Program-made: the position numbers and the translations under genes
The notes under the pieces: model-generated
The model's database searches: none
Seen by the model: the letters and a program-made list of their open reading frames with translations, nothing else
Told to the model about the DNA's origin: nothing
Shown: positions 24,715 to 31,856 of the stretch, piece by piece
How positions within the stretch are numbered: the stretch's first letter is position 1
Layout of the letters: each line of letters starts with the position of its first letter
NCBI GenBank assembly: GCA_910585095.1
Contig: CAJUBU010000016.1
Location: 6,993 to 70,992, forward strand
Source of the DNA: an uncultured Lachnospira sp.
GTDB lineage: Bacteria > Bacillota > Clostridia > Lachnospirales > Lachnospiraceae
Direction: 5' to 3'
DNA length: 64,000 bases

Positions 24715-25090
24715 GCACATAACTAGATAGTTTAAAAATTGACTCGGCTAATTAGCTTACTCCAAAATTGGGGAAACTGCAAAAATACCATCATTTTCCA
24801 ACAATTCATAATAAATAAATTAAGCGCCCAATATACATAAATACTTATTTTTACTATGTTGCATTTTATATGCAACGTTGCGTTTCCTATTTGCAACGTT
24901 GCAATTTATTGCTAAGAATTGTTAAGAATTTTATAATTGAATATGCTTCCAAAGCAACTTGCCACATAAAGGATATTATGTTATATTGTCTACGTGGAAA
25001 ACCACAGAGCCATAGGCGGCTTTACCCTCTTATTTTTTTACGGAGGGTATAAAAAAGCCCTCCAGACAAATACGAAGGAGGGTGATAACA
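24715..25090. other. Non-coding region with palindromes and the toxin leader
   Basis: No gene is seen. GCAACGTTGC palindromes occur near 24872 and 24896, and again at 25332. A promoter for the toxin follows: TTGCCA at 24959-24964, a 17-bp spacer and TATATT at 24982-24987. The leader contains CCCTCC pairing with the GGAGGG ribosome site, which should mask translation of the toxin. Confidence 0.65.
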
Positions 25091-25186
25091 ATGTATGTTA
25101 CATATCAGGACTTAATCCAGATTGGAATACTCATTGTTGCTCTTGCTAATTTGATTTATCAGATTTACAAGGGTAAAAGAAAATAG
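25091..25186 (+). CDS. Holin-like type I toxin peptide
   Basis: The 31-residue peptide reads MYVTYQDLIQIGILIVALAN and ends LIYQIYKGKRK. It has a single membrane segment and a basic end, matching the family annotated as putative holin-like toxin (Hol_Tox) in Firmicutes. The gene has its own promoter, a structured leader that can hide the GGAGGG ribosome site, and a hairpin (AGCCG/CGGCT) right after the stop. An antisense RNA from the other strand is expected. The pair would stabilise the element. Confidence 0.88.
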   Translation: MYVTYQDLIQIGILIVALANLIYQIYKGKRK

Positions 25187-25273
25187 CCGCTACTACTGCA
25201 ATAGCAACGGCTGATGTAAAAATTAGCTTTTAACTATGTGGGTAGAGCCGCTTTGTGGCTTTCCCTTTTTGTA
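25170..25273 (-). ncRNA. Predicted antisense RNA antitoxin for the holin-like toxin
   Basis: On the minus strand an extended -10 element (TGGTATATT at 25279-25287) could start an RNA near 25273. It would run through a hairpin with AAAGCC/GGCTCT-type arms and across the toxin's 3' end, finishing at the AGCCG/CGGCT hairpin. Convergent overlap at the 3' end is the usual type I layout. Ends are estimates. Confidence 0.5.
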
Positions 25274-25550
25274 TACCTAATATACCATATCTGGCAGCAG
25301 GATTCAAGAAAAAATTAAAACGAATAACTGCAACGTTGCAATAAATTGATATTCGTTTTTGCAACCGTGAAAAATGAAAATGCAACATTTACCCTGTTCT
25401 TACGATTTAAGGCAAGATATACCATAACTTATTAAAAGTCTGGAATTGGGCAAAATACAAAGCCAGATAAGCATAATAATATAAGCATTATTAAAACACT
25501 TGTACATTTCAGTATATATTTTGTAGTTACTATCTTTGCAAACGCAATAA
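25187..25550. other. Non-coding region between toxin and J-domain gene
   Basis: It holds the predicted antisense RNA, a GCAACGTTGC palindrome (25332), the second 27-bp repeat (25453-25479) and a 34-bp inverted-repeat unit (25522-25555), which overlaps the end of the J-domain gene by 5 bp. No further gene is supported. Confidence 0.65.
25453..25479. repeat. 27-bp direct repeat, copy 2
   Basis: It is identical to 23261-23287. The copies are 2.19 kb apart in the same orientation and flank the RHH, HIRAN and toxin genes, so recombination between them would delete that segment. Confidence 0.85.
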
Positions 25551-25555
25551 CTACA
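25522..25555. repeat. 34-bp inverted-repeat unit, copy 2
   Basis: TGTAGTTACTA at one end and ATAACTACA at the other, 34 bp overall, directly at the 3' end of the J-domain gene. The spacer sequence differs from the other two copies, but the length is kept. Confidence 0.8.
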
Positions 25556-26372
25556 CACCCCATTCAGCTTTTAACTTATTAAGTAACTGCATTTCCTTTG
25601 ATGTATCTATATCAGGGTTTGCGTCTGGGTGAAACTTCTTAGATAAAACACGATAAAACTGTTTTAAAGTCTCCTTGTCCTCGTTTGTGTGATTATTAGA
25701 AAGAATATTATAATAACTACTGCTGCCACCAAAATGCTTATTGTAGTTACTCCAAAAATCTTCCTGATAACTACGGCTTTTTTCTTCATATTCCTTGCGT
25801 TCCCTATATTCTCGTTTTATCTTTTCCAAATATTCTGGGTTTCTTAATTCTCCAAATACATCATAACATTTATCATATTCGTTCCCATCTACTTCATATT
25901 TTCTTGTAAATTCAGTCTTATTCAAGGCATATATTGTGGTTATTCTTTCGTGTTCCTCATGTGTCTTATATTCTTCTGTCTTTACAAATTCTTCTTGTAT
26001 TTGTTCTGTTAATGGCTCAATCTTTTCTTGTACCAATTCGTATATATCGTCTACACTTTCCTTTAGAACCTCTGAAACCATATTTATTTTTTCATTACAC
26101 CAATCATATATAGTAAAAGAATCGGTTGCTAAGTCATAATAATTCACTGTACATAATACAAATTGCTTTTTCTTTACTTTTCCATTTTCTCTGAAACTAT
26201 GGTGTATGCTTATTCTATATGCTTTCTTTATTGGTCTTTCAAAGCGTTCATCACTATAAGAATAAGTATAATATTGTATACCTTGTATGCTAAAACTATA
26301 AGAACATAATTCTTTTGAATATCCATTCTTATTTACTTTTTGAGTTTCAATCTCTTGAATTACACAAAACAT
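25551..26372 (-). CDS. J-domain (DnaJ-like) protein of the element
   Basis: The first 110 residues are a strand-rich domain of unknown type (YYTYSYSDERFERPIKKAYR). The middle is a long charged helix region. The last 40 residues carry a J-domain-like end with LKQFYRVLSKKFHPDANPD, including the HPD motif that stimulates Hsp70 ATPase. Such proteins occur on Firmicute phages and plasmids and may recruit host DnaK to replication or regulatory complexes. The gene is bracketed by two 34-bp inverted-repeat units of equal length (25522-25555 and 26386-26419). Confidence 0.75.
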   Translation of the reverse strand: MFCVIQEIETQKVNKNGYSKELCSYSFSIQGIQYYTYSYSDERFERPIKKAYRISIHHSFRENGKVKKKQFVLCTVNYYDLATDSFTIYDWCNEKINMVSEVLKESVDDIYELVQEKIEPLTEQIQEEFVKTEEYKTHEEHERITTIYALNKTEFTRKYEVDGNEYDKCYDVFGELRNPEYLEKIKREYRERKEYEEKSRSYQEDFWSNYNKHFGGSSSYYNILSNNHTNEDKETLKQFYRVLSKKFHPDANPDIDTSKEMQLLNKLKAEWGV

Positions 26373-26385
26373 ATTAACACTCCTA

Positions 26386-26419
26386 TGTAGTTATTAAGTT
26401 TTCAATTATAGTAACTACA
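26386..26419. repeat. 34-bp inverted-repeat unit, copy 3
   Basis: TGTAGTTATTA and TAGTAACTACA face each other across 12 bp, 13 bp upstream of the J-domain gene start. The position would allow operator use, but the same unit also lies at the gene's 3' end and 3 kb away. Confidence 0.8.
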
Positions 26420-26434
26420 AATACTATATCACAA

Positions 26435-26971
26435 TTATTTCAACATTTCTCTAGCATAATACTGAAATGTAGACATAATGTAATATCCGCTATACTGCTT
26501 GTCTATGAATTGTACATTACAATTAAAACGTGTCTCCCATGCTTTAAGACTTGCCATATAGGCAGCAGGTGCAAGCTGTGTATTATATTTATGACTGATA
26601 ATAGATGTATAGCCTCCAACATCTTCAACCATTAAATACAACTTTGCTCCATCGTTTCCTGCTTTTAAGAACTCTCGTTCAAAGCGTTCCCGTTCTTGTG
26701 CCAGATTGCCAGATAATTCCTCCAAACTTCCTTTTCGCTCAATGGCTATATCCCTATGAAAGAATATATCTTCACCTGCTGCCGCTGATGGAAGCATAAA
26801 GCTATAATCCCCATAATTTAGCGTTGTAGACTCATAAGTTATGCCATGCTTTGTAAAATAATCTGTTATATGGCTATTCTTCTTTTCTCTGGTATCTACT
26901 AGTACAACTATTTGTTTTATCAATTTCTTTATATCTGCATCCGAAAATTTATATTGTTTTATACAAATCAC
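26435..26971 (-). CDS. ERCC4-type nuclease
   Basis: This 178-residue protein has the ERCC4/XPF nuclease core: VVLVDTREKKNSHITDYFTK, then LNYGDYSF, and DIAIERKGSLEELSGNL with the ERKxxxD-like catalytic set. A following helix has ERERFEREF, and LYLMVED is another core strand. Phage and plasmid versions of this fold cut branched DNA or act in recombination. It follows the serine recombinase gene in the same direction. The hairpin-forming repeats of the element could be its substrates, but that is speculation. Confidence 0.85.
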   Translation of the reverse strand: MICIKQYKFSDADIKKLIKQIVVLVDTREKKNSHITDYFTKHGITYESTTLNYGDYSFMLPSAAAGEDIFFHRDIAIERKGSLEELSGNLAQERERFEREFLKAGNDGAKLYLMVEDVGGYTSIISHKYNTQLAPAAYMASLKAWETRFNCNVQFIDKQYSGYYIMSTFQYYAREMLK

Positions 26972-27112
26972 CTTCTTTCTACGTCCTCTAATCGCTCCAT
27001 ATAACCACTTATCATATAAATCATATAAGTGTCATTAAAGTGTAAATAAGAGCAAACAAACGCAAAATACAAGGATATACACTATTGTATACCCTTGTAC
27101 TTATTGCCTTGC

Positions 27113-27760
27113 TTATGCTGTTTCCTCATACCTCTTTACCAGATTGTAAAAGGTATTCTTCTTTAATCCTGTCTGCTTCATTGCTTCAACTGCTGTTATC
27201 TTCTTAGCTTTCCACTCTGTATACACTTCTTTCCAGTTGTGTGGATATTCTGCCATTGGTCTGCCAATGTCACGCCCTGTTTTAAGGCTACGTTGTTTTC
27301 CTGTCTTTGGATTGATAGGCATTTGCGCCAACCCTTGCGCCTGCCTTTCCCTTATATTCGCCCTTTCCTGTTCTGCTAATGAAGTGAGTACCTCAATAAG
27401 GATATTGTTTATCATCTCAATTATCCATGTTTGGCTCTCTGTTTCCCCTATGTCAATCATAGTAGTGGGAATATCCAATACTTTAATACGTATGCCATTA
27501 TCTTTATAGTATTGCAACTCCTTCAATGTTTCCTCTTTGTTCCTGCCTAATCTGTCAAGGGAAGTTAGATACAGTTCGTCACCCTCGACTAATTTTCCTA
27601 TTCCATTTTTCAAACTGCTGTAACCCTCTCTTTCAAAATCCTTGCCGGACTTCTTATCAGATACAATAAAATCTTCCGGCACATACTTCATCAATGCCGC
27701 TTTCTGCCTTGCTAAATTCTGCCCGTTTGTTGATACTCTTATATATCCCACTTTCTTCAT
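27113..27760 (-). CDS. Serine recombinase (resolvase/invertase family)
   Basis: The 215-residue protein has an N-terminal catalytic domain (VGYIRVSTNGQNLARQ with the catalytic Ser, then LYLTSLDRLGRNKEETL), an E helix region, and a C-terminal helix-turn-helix (ITAVEAMKQTGLKKNTFYNL). It has the size of Tn3-type resolvases and invertases. It probably resolves dimers or rearranges repeats rather than integrating the element, since an integrase sits at the att end. AT-rich TATACTATTT-type inverted words upstream (27823-27950) are candidate binding sites. Confidence 0.92.
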   Translation of the reverse strand: MKKVGYIRVSTNGQNLARQKAALMKYVPEDFIVSDKKSGKDFEREGYSSLKNGIGKLVEGDELYLTSLDRLGRNKEETLKELQYYKDNGIRIKVLDIPTTMIDIGETESQTWIIEMINNILIEVLTSLAEQERANIRERQAQGLAQMPINPKTGKQRSLKTGRDIGRPMAEYPHNWKEVYTEWKAKKITAVEAMKQTGLKKNTFYNLVKRYEETA

Positions 27761-27973
27761 GCTAATACCTCCTAAACTGTTTATAATTATCTATTTATAT
27801 TTAAACGTTTTTTAACATCTAAAAATAGTATATAATAAACGCTCTAAGAAGTCAATAGTAAGTGTTTATAAAACTATACTTTTTCAAACTGCACCAACAT
27901 ACAAATCATAGTATAGGCACAAAATTATACTTTAAAAAAATATACTATTTAGTTTTTTAATGTAAAGAAATAT
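27761..27973. promoter_or_regulatory. Repeats upstream of the serine recombinase gene
   Basis: AAATAGTATA at 27823-27832 faces TATACTATTT at 27941-27950, with further ATAGTATA and TATACTTT words between. No gene is present. The sites may form a res-like binding array or operators. Low complexity makes chance occurrence possible. Confidence 0.4.
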
Positions 27974-28204
27974 TCACGGTACTTGATTCTTCCTCATAAA
28001 AACCCTTTGCAACTCATCACATGTAACTACTAATAAATCAACTACGAACTTTGAATCATTATATTTCTTTGCTATTTGTTCACTTTCATTAATCATATTT
28101 TTCCAATACTCATCTGTAATCTTTGCTTCCACATGTTTCTTATAAAATCTCCAACAGTCAGTATATGCGTTATACGCAAGCTTTAATTCTTCATCTGCTA
28201 CCAA
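27974..28204 (-). CDS. Small element protein of unknown function
   Basis: A 76-residue, mainly helical protein (LAYNAYTDCWRFYKKHVEAK, then YWKNMINESEQIAKKYNDSK). It abuts the next gene upstream with no gap, so the two are translated together. Similar short helical proteins are common on Firmicute plasmids and satellites, without a known role. No domain recognised. Confidence 0.7.
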   Translation of the reverse strand: MVADEELKLAYNAYTDCWRFYKKHVEAKITDEYWKNMINESEQIAKKYNDSKFVVDLLVVTCDELQRVFMRKNQVP

Positions 28205-28399
28205 TTACCCAACCTCCCAATATCTTAACTTTAGTTGTTGGTATGCCTTAGATAAAGCATTTCTATTTTCTGGCTCACTTGGCACATGTCTTTCAAAGTA
28301 TTCTGCCATATCAGATAAAATATTGTTTCTTTGTCTGGATGTTGTGATTTCTGCTATACGCTTTTCAAACTTATTATAAAATACTGATATACAATCCAT
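28205..28399 (-). CDS. Small helical element protein
   Basis: The start at 28399 follows an AAAGGAAAT site. The longer frame upstream runs through repeat module A and is not coding. The 64-residue protein reads MDCISVFYNKFEKRIAEITT, then RNNILSDMAEYFERHVP and a helical end. It is coupled with the gene at 27974-28204. Function unknown; position after the replication genes suggests a role in replication or copy control. Confidence 0.65.
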   Translation of the reverse strand: MDCISVFYNKFEKRIAEITTSRQRNNILSDMAEYFERHVPSEPENRNALSKAYQQLKLRYWEVG

Positions 28400-28483
28400 T
28401 TTATCATTTCCTTTCATTATTTGCCAGATAAAAGTTACTCTAAAATAGTCTATAATTTTCAACTGTCTGTCCGCGTTACACGG

Positions 28484-28751
28484 ACATTTGCTTACTACAT
28501 TACCATTCTTTACTACCCCACTTACTAGTACAATGTGAATAAATGGGGTAGTAAAGAGCAACCCCTGTATTTATGCGGGCTGTGCTTACTGCGCAACTTG
28601 GGGTAATAAAGAGATTGCTTACTACGCAAAATCTGTTTACTACCCCACCATGCGTAGTAAATAGAACCCGCTATTTTACTGTATTTCTAGTTTACTACCC
28701 CATTTAAAACGTTGCTTAGGAAGACTTGTCAATTAAATAGCTGTAAAAAAC
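28484..28751. repeat. Repeat module A, copy 2
   Basis: Matches 22562-22829 with a constant offset of 5922 bp. The stem at 28509-28520 and 28544-28555 uses CCCC/GGGG where copy 1 uses ATC/GAT, so three pairs have changed together. The right end overlaps the last codons of the RepA-like gene. Confidence 0.9.
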
Positions 28752-29741
28752 TTTTGATTGTCCGTATCCTACGGACTTGCTTCCAAGCAACCTACGCTTC
28801 CTAAGTTCCGTTTTTGCCCTATTCAACGTATTCTTGCTTATCCCTGCTACTTCTGCTGCCTCATCAAGCTCTTTTGTTAATTTTTCCCCATTTCTTAAAA
28901 ATTCATATATAAAATGCTCTGCATCTCTTCGCTGTGGTGCTTGTCTTGTGTCAAAATCCATTTCTTGTACAAAATCACGGTCTTTCTTATCTGAATATTG
29001 TTCAAATACTGCAATTCCATCATTAATTGTAAATATTGCTGTTTGCCCTGCTTCGTCATAACTGCTTTTTTCATGTGACATATAGCGTTTCCCATCACTT
29101 GTTTGTCCTACAATTAAAACACTTCTAGCAATATCCCAAATATCGGAACTATCAGAAATTCTTTTTCTTCCATACACTCCACTTTGCTTATTTGTATGAC
29201 ATATAACTAAAAATGTACAACTATATTTTTCACCTAATCCAAGTAAGCAACTTAAACAATCTCGCATTGTGTTTCTTTGTCCCATTTGTATATTTGGTGG
29301 TATAAATGATTGAAGTGGGTCAAATATAACAAGGGCTGGTCTTTCTCGTTCAATTAAAGCTTCAAGTATTGGTGAATTAAATTTTATATCCTTAAAAAGC
29401 TTATCTTGAAGACTTACAGAAAGAATGTTCCGTAAATTTGCACCACATTTTCTAAGTTTTGCTTTTAGCGTATGTTCCATGCTATCCTCTGAACTGAAAA
29501 ACAAAACCTTTTGAGGGTTGCAAACTAAAAAGTTTTCTGGAATAGAATCAAAAAACACCTTTTTACCAGCACTTATTGATGCCGCTGCTCCACACCATGT
29601 AGTAGTTTTTCCGCTACCACCATCACCGCCCATTATAGTTATACAATTTTTAGGTATGTATGGATAAACTAACCATTCTGCTTCTTTTTCTTCTACCTCT
29701 TCCATTGTAATAATTTTTGGAAGTTCTATATTACCATTCAA
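28716..29741 (-). CDS. RepA-like replicative ATPase/helicase
   Basis: This 341-residue protein has a RecA/AAA_25-type core: Walker A in MGGDGGSGKTTTWCG (about residues 38-50), Walker B-like LVIFDPLQSF, a LVICHTNK strand, and a C-terminal winged-helix region (AAEVAGISKNTLNRAKTELR). RepA-like hexameric helicases serve plasmid and satellite replication. The start is TTG at 29741, with AGGAGG 7 bases upstream inside the preceding gene. An ATG one base later is out of frame and stops at once. The last codons are duplicated in repeat module A copy 1. Confidence 0.88.
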   Translation of the reverse strand: MNGNIELPKIITMEEVEEKEAEWLVYPYIPKNCITIMGGDGGSGKTTTWCGAAASISAGKKVFFDSIPENFLVCNPQKVLFFSSEDSMEHTLKAKLRKCGANLRNILSVSLQDKLFKDIKFNSPILEALIERERPALVIFDPLQSFIPPNIQMGQRNTMRDCLSCLLGLGEKYSCTFLVICHTNKQSGVYGRKRISDSSDIWDIARSVLIVGQTSDGKRYMSHEKSSYDEAGQTAIFTINDGIAVFEQYSDKKDRDFVQEMDFDTRQAPQRRDAEHFIYEFLRNGEKLTKELDEAAEVAGISKNTLNRAKTELRKRRLLGSKSVGYGQSKVFYSYLIDKSS

Positions 29742-30483
29742 TATTGCTCCTCCTATCTATTCCAGACATTCTTGTTAATTCAAAATCTCGTTGTGCTATG
29801 ATTTCCTCCAGTTCGGCTTTTGTAGCTTTAAATGAGCCATGCTCCGCTAATATTGCTAATGTATCAAGTAACCATTGCGGACGGTCGGAGGATAACCCCA
29901 TTAATGGATTAGGTTTCATACGAATATAAGTTCTTGAATCTACAGCGCATAATATGTCAAGTTTTAAATTAATTTGCTGTTGTTCTTTTATGCAATAGCA
30001 CCACTCGTTTGTAAATGGCGCATATATCTGCTTTTTCATAATAACATTATAAATGTTTTCCCAGCGCTTTAATCGGTCTATCTCGCCAAATAAAGCAGCC
30101 TTAAACTCCTGCTGCCGCTTTGCTTTCTTTTGCTCCTCCTGCTGCTGTAGCTGTATACGCCGCCTTGCTTCCTGCTTGTCTAATTCTCTAACATTTATCA
30201 GTCCATAAAAGGCTTGCAAATCCTTTAGTGCTTGCCAATTATTTATGCCTTTTATATAGCTTACAAATGCGATAACATCACCGCTATGGTTGGCATTAGC
30301 AAAATCTGTAAATGTATTACTACTTGAATAAAGTGCAAGACTAAATGTCTTATCTGGCGTTGATGGTGACTTTGTAAAAAAGATTGAACCTCTTTGCTTG
30401 GGTTCTATGTAAAAATCAGAACATATTTTTATTATCCCTATTCGATTTAATTCTTCTTTTGCGATTGTAAAATCTGATTTCAT
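29731..30483 (-). CDS. Primase-like protein (degenerate CHC2-type zinc domain)
   Basis: The start at 30483 follows AGGTGG. Residues 1-90 follow the layout of a DnaG CHC2 domain: FYIEPKQRGSIFFTKSPSTP, then NTFTDFANANHSGDVIAFVS and a WQALKDLQAFYG helix. The zinc-binding Cys residues are absent. The rest is helical and Gln-rich, with no TOPRIM domain. Such proteins precede RepA-like helicases in plasmid-like elements and are annotated as primases or DnaG N-terminal-like. It overlaps the RepA-like gene by 11 bp and xis precedes it. Confidence 0.7.
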   Translation of the reverse strand: MKSDFTIAKEELNRIGIIKICSDFYIEPKQRGSIFFTKSPSTPDKTFSLALYSSSNTFTDFANANHSGDVIAFVSYIKGINNWQALKDLQAFYGLINVRELDKQEARRRIQLQQQEEQKKAKRQQEFKAALFGEIDRLKRWENIYNVIMKKQIYAPFTNEWCYCIKEQQQINLKLDILCAVDSRTYIRMKPNPLMGLSSDRPQWLLDTLAILAEHGSFKATKAELEEIIAQRDFELTRMSGIDRRSNIEW

Positions 30484-30493
30484 ATATCGCCAC

Positions 30494-30703
30494 CTATTCT
30501 GCAAGACTTGTAAAATATTTGTCTAAAACCTCTCGCAAATATCCTTTTTTTCTACTACTAAACCTTACAATTGCTCCTGCTTCATCAGCTATTTTCAATA
30601 ATTTGTTTCTTCCTATCCCATAACGTGTTTTTGCTTGAATTTCTGAAAGTATTAAAATCTCGTTAAGACTAATATTCCTATCTGTTTGTAATTCTCTTCT
30701 CAT
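30494..30703 (-). CDS. xis: Excisionase (Tn916 Xis-type)
   Basis: The 69-residue basic protein (MRRELQTDRNISLNEILILS, then TRYGIGRNKLLKIADEAGAI and KKGYLREVLDKYFTSL) has the winged-helix pattern of Tn916-type excisionases. It lies 126 bp from attR, opposite the integrase end. After excision and circle formation xis and int would lie on either side of the joined att site. A site with GAGAGG precedes the ATG. Confidence 0.85.
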   Translation of the reverse strand: MRRELQTDRNISLNEILILSEIQAKTRYGIGRNKLLKIADEAGAIVRFSSRKKGYLREVLDKYFTSLAE

Positions 30704-30734
30704 TGCTATACCTCTCTTTCTATAATTAAAAAAT

Positions 30735-30754
30735 TTGTGTAAAATTTGTGTATA
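30735..30754 (+). promoter_or_regulatory. Arm-type repeats, right end
   Basis: TTGTGTAAA at 30735-30743 and TTGTGTATA at 30746-30754 repeat the word found three times near attL, in the same orientation. They lie between xis and attR. Confidence 0.65.
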
Positions 30755-30773
30755 TGTTCATATCATAAAAAAC

Positions 30774-30796
30774 AAAACGCCATAAACTGGCGTTTT
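30774..30796. terminator. Bidirectional terminator at the right end of the element
   Basis: AAAACGCC and GGCGTTTT pair around seven bases. A T/A tract follows on both strands. It would stop transcription from the prophage portal gene from entering the element. Confidence 0.7.
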
Positions 30797-30815
30797 AATC
30801 ATATTTTTATTACTT

Positions 30816-31850
30816 TTAAATATTCGCCGTTTCGCAAATAATGTCAAGAAAGGCACCAATCGCGACAGCAAACAATTCAGTTTTATCCGAGCTTAACGCC
30901 CAACTACCTGTTTTTTCATGTCCAAGAATAATAAAATCGGCTAATACGGTCATTGCAATTCTCGTATCATACCGATTAATAATTGTATTCGTATCAAATT
31001 GTCTTGTTCCTCCAGTACTAAGCAATTCCAGCCTATATCCATCTGGTAAAACAATCCCTTCCATTTCATCTCGACGGATATGTTTAACCATTCGTTCCAA
31101 ACAAGCTCTAGCTGCAACATTATCGGGTATATTCTCATTCCAAAAGTCAACATCTGATGGTCCATATAGAACGGGAAGTCCTGCTAAATCTCGTTCAATT
31201 CCAATGCCTTCAATTTCTTGTATTCTTCGTTTAAAATACCATGAACGATACGCATTTCTTAAAATACTTCGCCCTTCTGGATTTCCTTTTCGCTTTTTTG
31301 TTCTAAACAGTAATGCTTTTTCTATTGGAATCGTAAACATTCCATAGCTTGGAGGTGGCATTTGTGTCATACCTAACAGATTATCTTCCTTGTCATACTC
31401 CCATTGATAAAGCGTATCTTGCGCTCTAATGGGTAATTTCTGCCAACCAATTAATCCATCCTTAAATTTACTTTTTGTTCGCTGATCTTTTGTATTTCCC
31501 ATACGCCGCTTGTATACAATTTCATGAAAACTCCAGCCATATGTTAAAAATGAAAGAATTTCGGATATCGTATCAATCCATGTGTCTTGCATATCATCCA
31601 TACAGCTTTTAACAAAATCTGCTGCCTCTTTATCTTTTCCTGTTCCTCCACCGGCTTCAACATTCCAGTTGCATTGCCTTATTAACATTTCAATAGCAAA
31701 AAGAATAGCGCCTACAATATCGTCATTTTCAGACATTTCATTGTAAACTGCTATTCCTCTTTTTCCTCGAAGCTCTGGAAGGAACTCTTCATAGATAACG
31801 CCTCCAAACTGACGTTGACCAATTCGACCAAGTTCTTTGCTAAATGCCAA
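30816..31850 (-). CDS. Phage portal protein, N-terminal fragment (split by the element)
   Basis: This holds residues 1-340 of a portal of the Mu gp29/DUF935-like type: YNEMSENDDIVGAILFAIEM, then SFHEIVYKRR, GRSILRNAYRSWYFKRRIQE and a stem region TRIAMTVLADFIILGHE. Four codons after the att core the frame stops in element DNA, adding TANI. The portal forms the dodecameric ring through which DNA is packaged. The missing C-terminus is at 17540-17920. The protein made from this fragment would lack the crown and part of the stem and should not support packaging. Confidence 0.88.
   Translation of the reverse strand: MAFSKELGRIGQRQFGGVIYEEFLPELRGKRGIAVYNEMSENDDIVGAILFAIEMLIRQCNWNVEAGGGTGKDKEAADFVKSCMDDMQDTWIDTISEILSFLTYGWSFHEIVYKRRMGNTKDQRTKSKFKDGLIGWQKLPIRAQDTLYQWEYDKEDNLLGMTQMPPPSYGMFTIPIEKALLFRTKKRKGNPEGRSILRNAYRSWYFKRRIQEIEGIGIERDLAGLPVLYGPSDVDFWNENIPDNVAARACLERMVKHIRRDEMEGIVLPDGYRLELLSTGGTRQFDTNTIINRYDTRIAMTVLADFIILGHEKTGSWALSSDKTELFAVAIGAFLDIICETANI
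30829..30835. other. attR core of the element
   Basis: GTTTCGC, the same 7 bp as at 17919-17925. Here the portal frame, read on the minus strand, goes ICETANI and stops within 5 codons after the core, showing where the element begins. Confidence 0.85.
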
Positions 31851-31856
31851 ATCCTC

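Larger units (their letters stand above)
17919..30835. mobile_element. 12.9 kb integrative element inserted in the prophage portal gene
   Basis: The element is bounded by the 7-bp core and splits the portal frame without losing a codon. It encodes an integrase next to one core and an excisionase next to the other, with arm-type repeats at both ends. It has replication-type genes (RepA-like ATPase, primase-like protein), a regulatory switch with three operators, two toxin systems and a serine recombinase. No conjugation, relaxase, capsid or terminase gene is visible. It resembles a satellite or plasmid-like integrative element. Insertion in a structural gene of a prophage makes virion production depend on excision. 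Confidence 0.88.
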
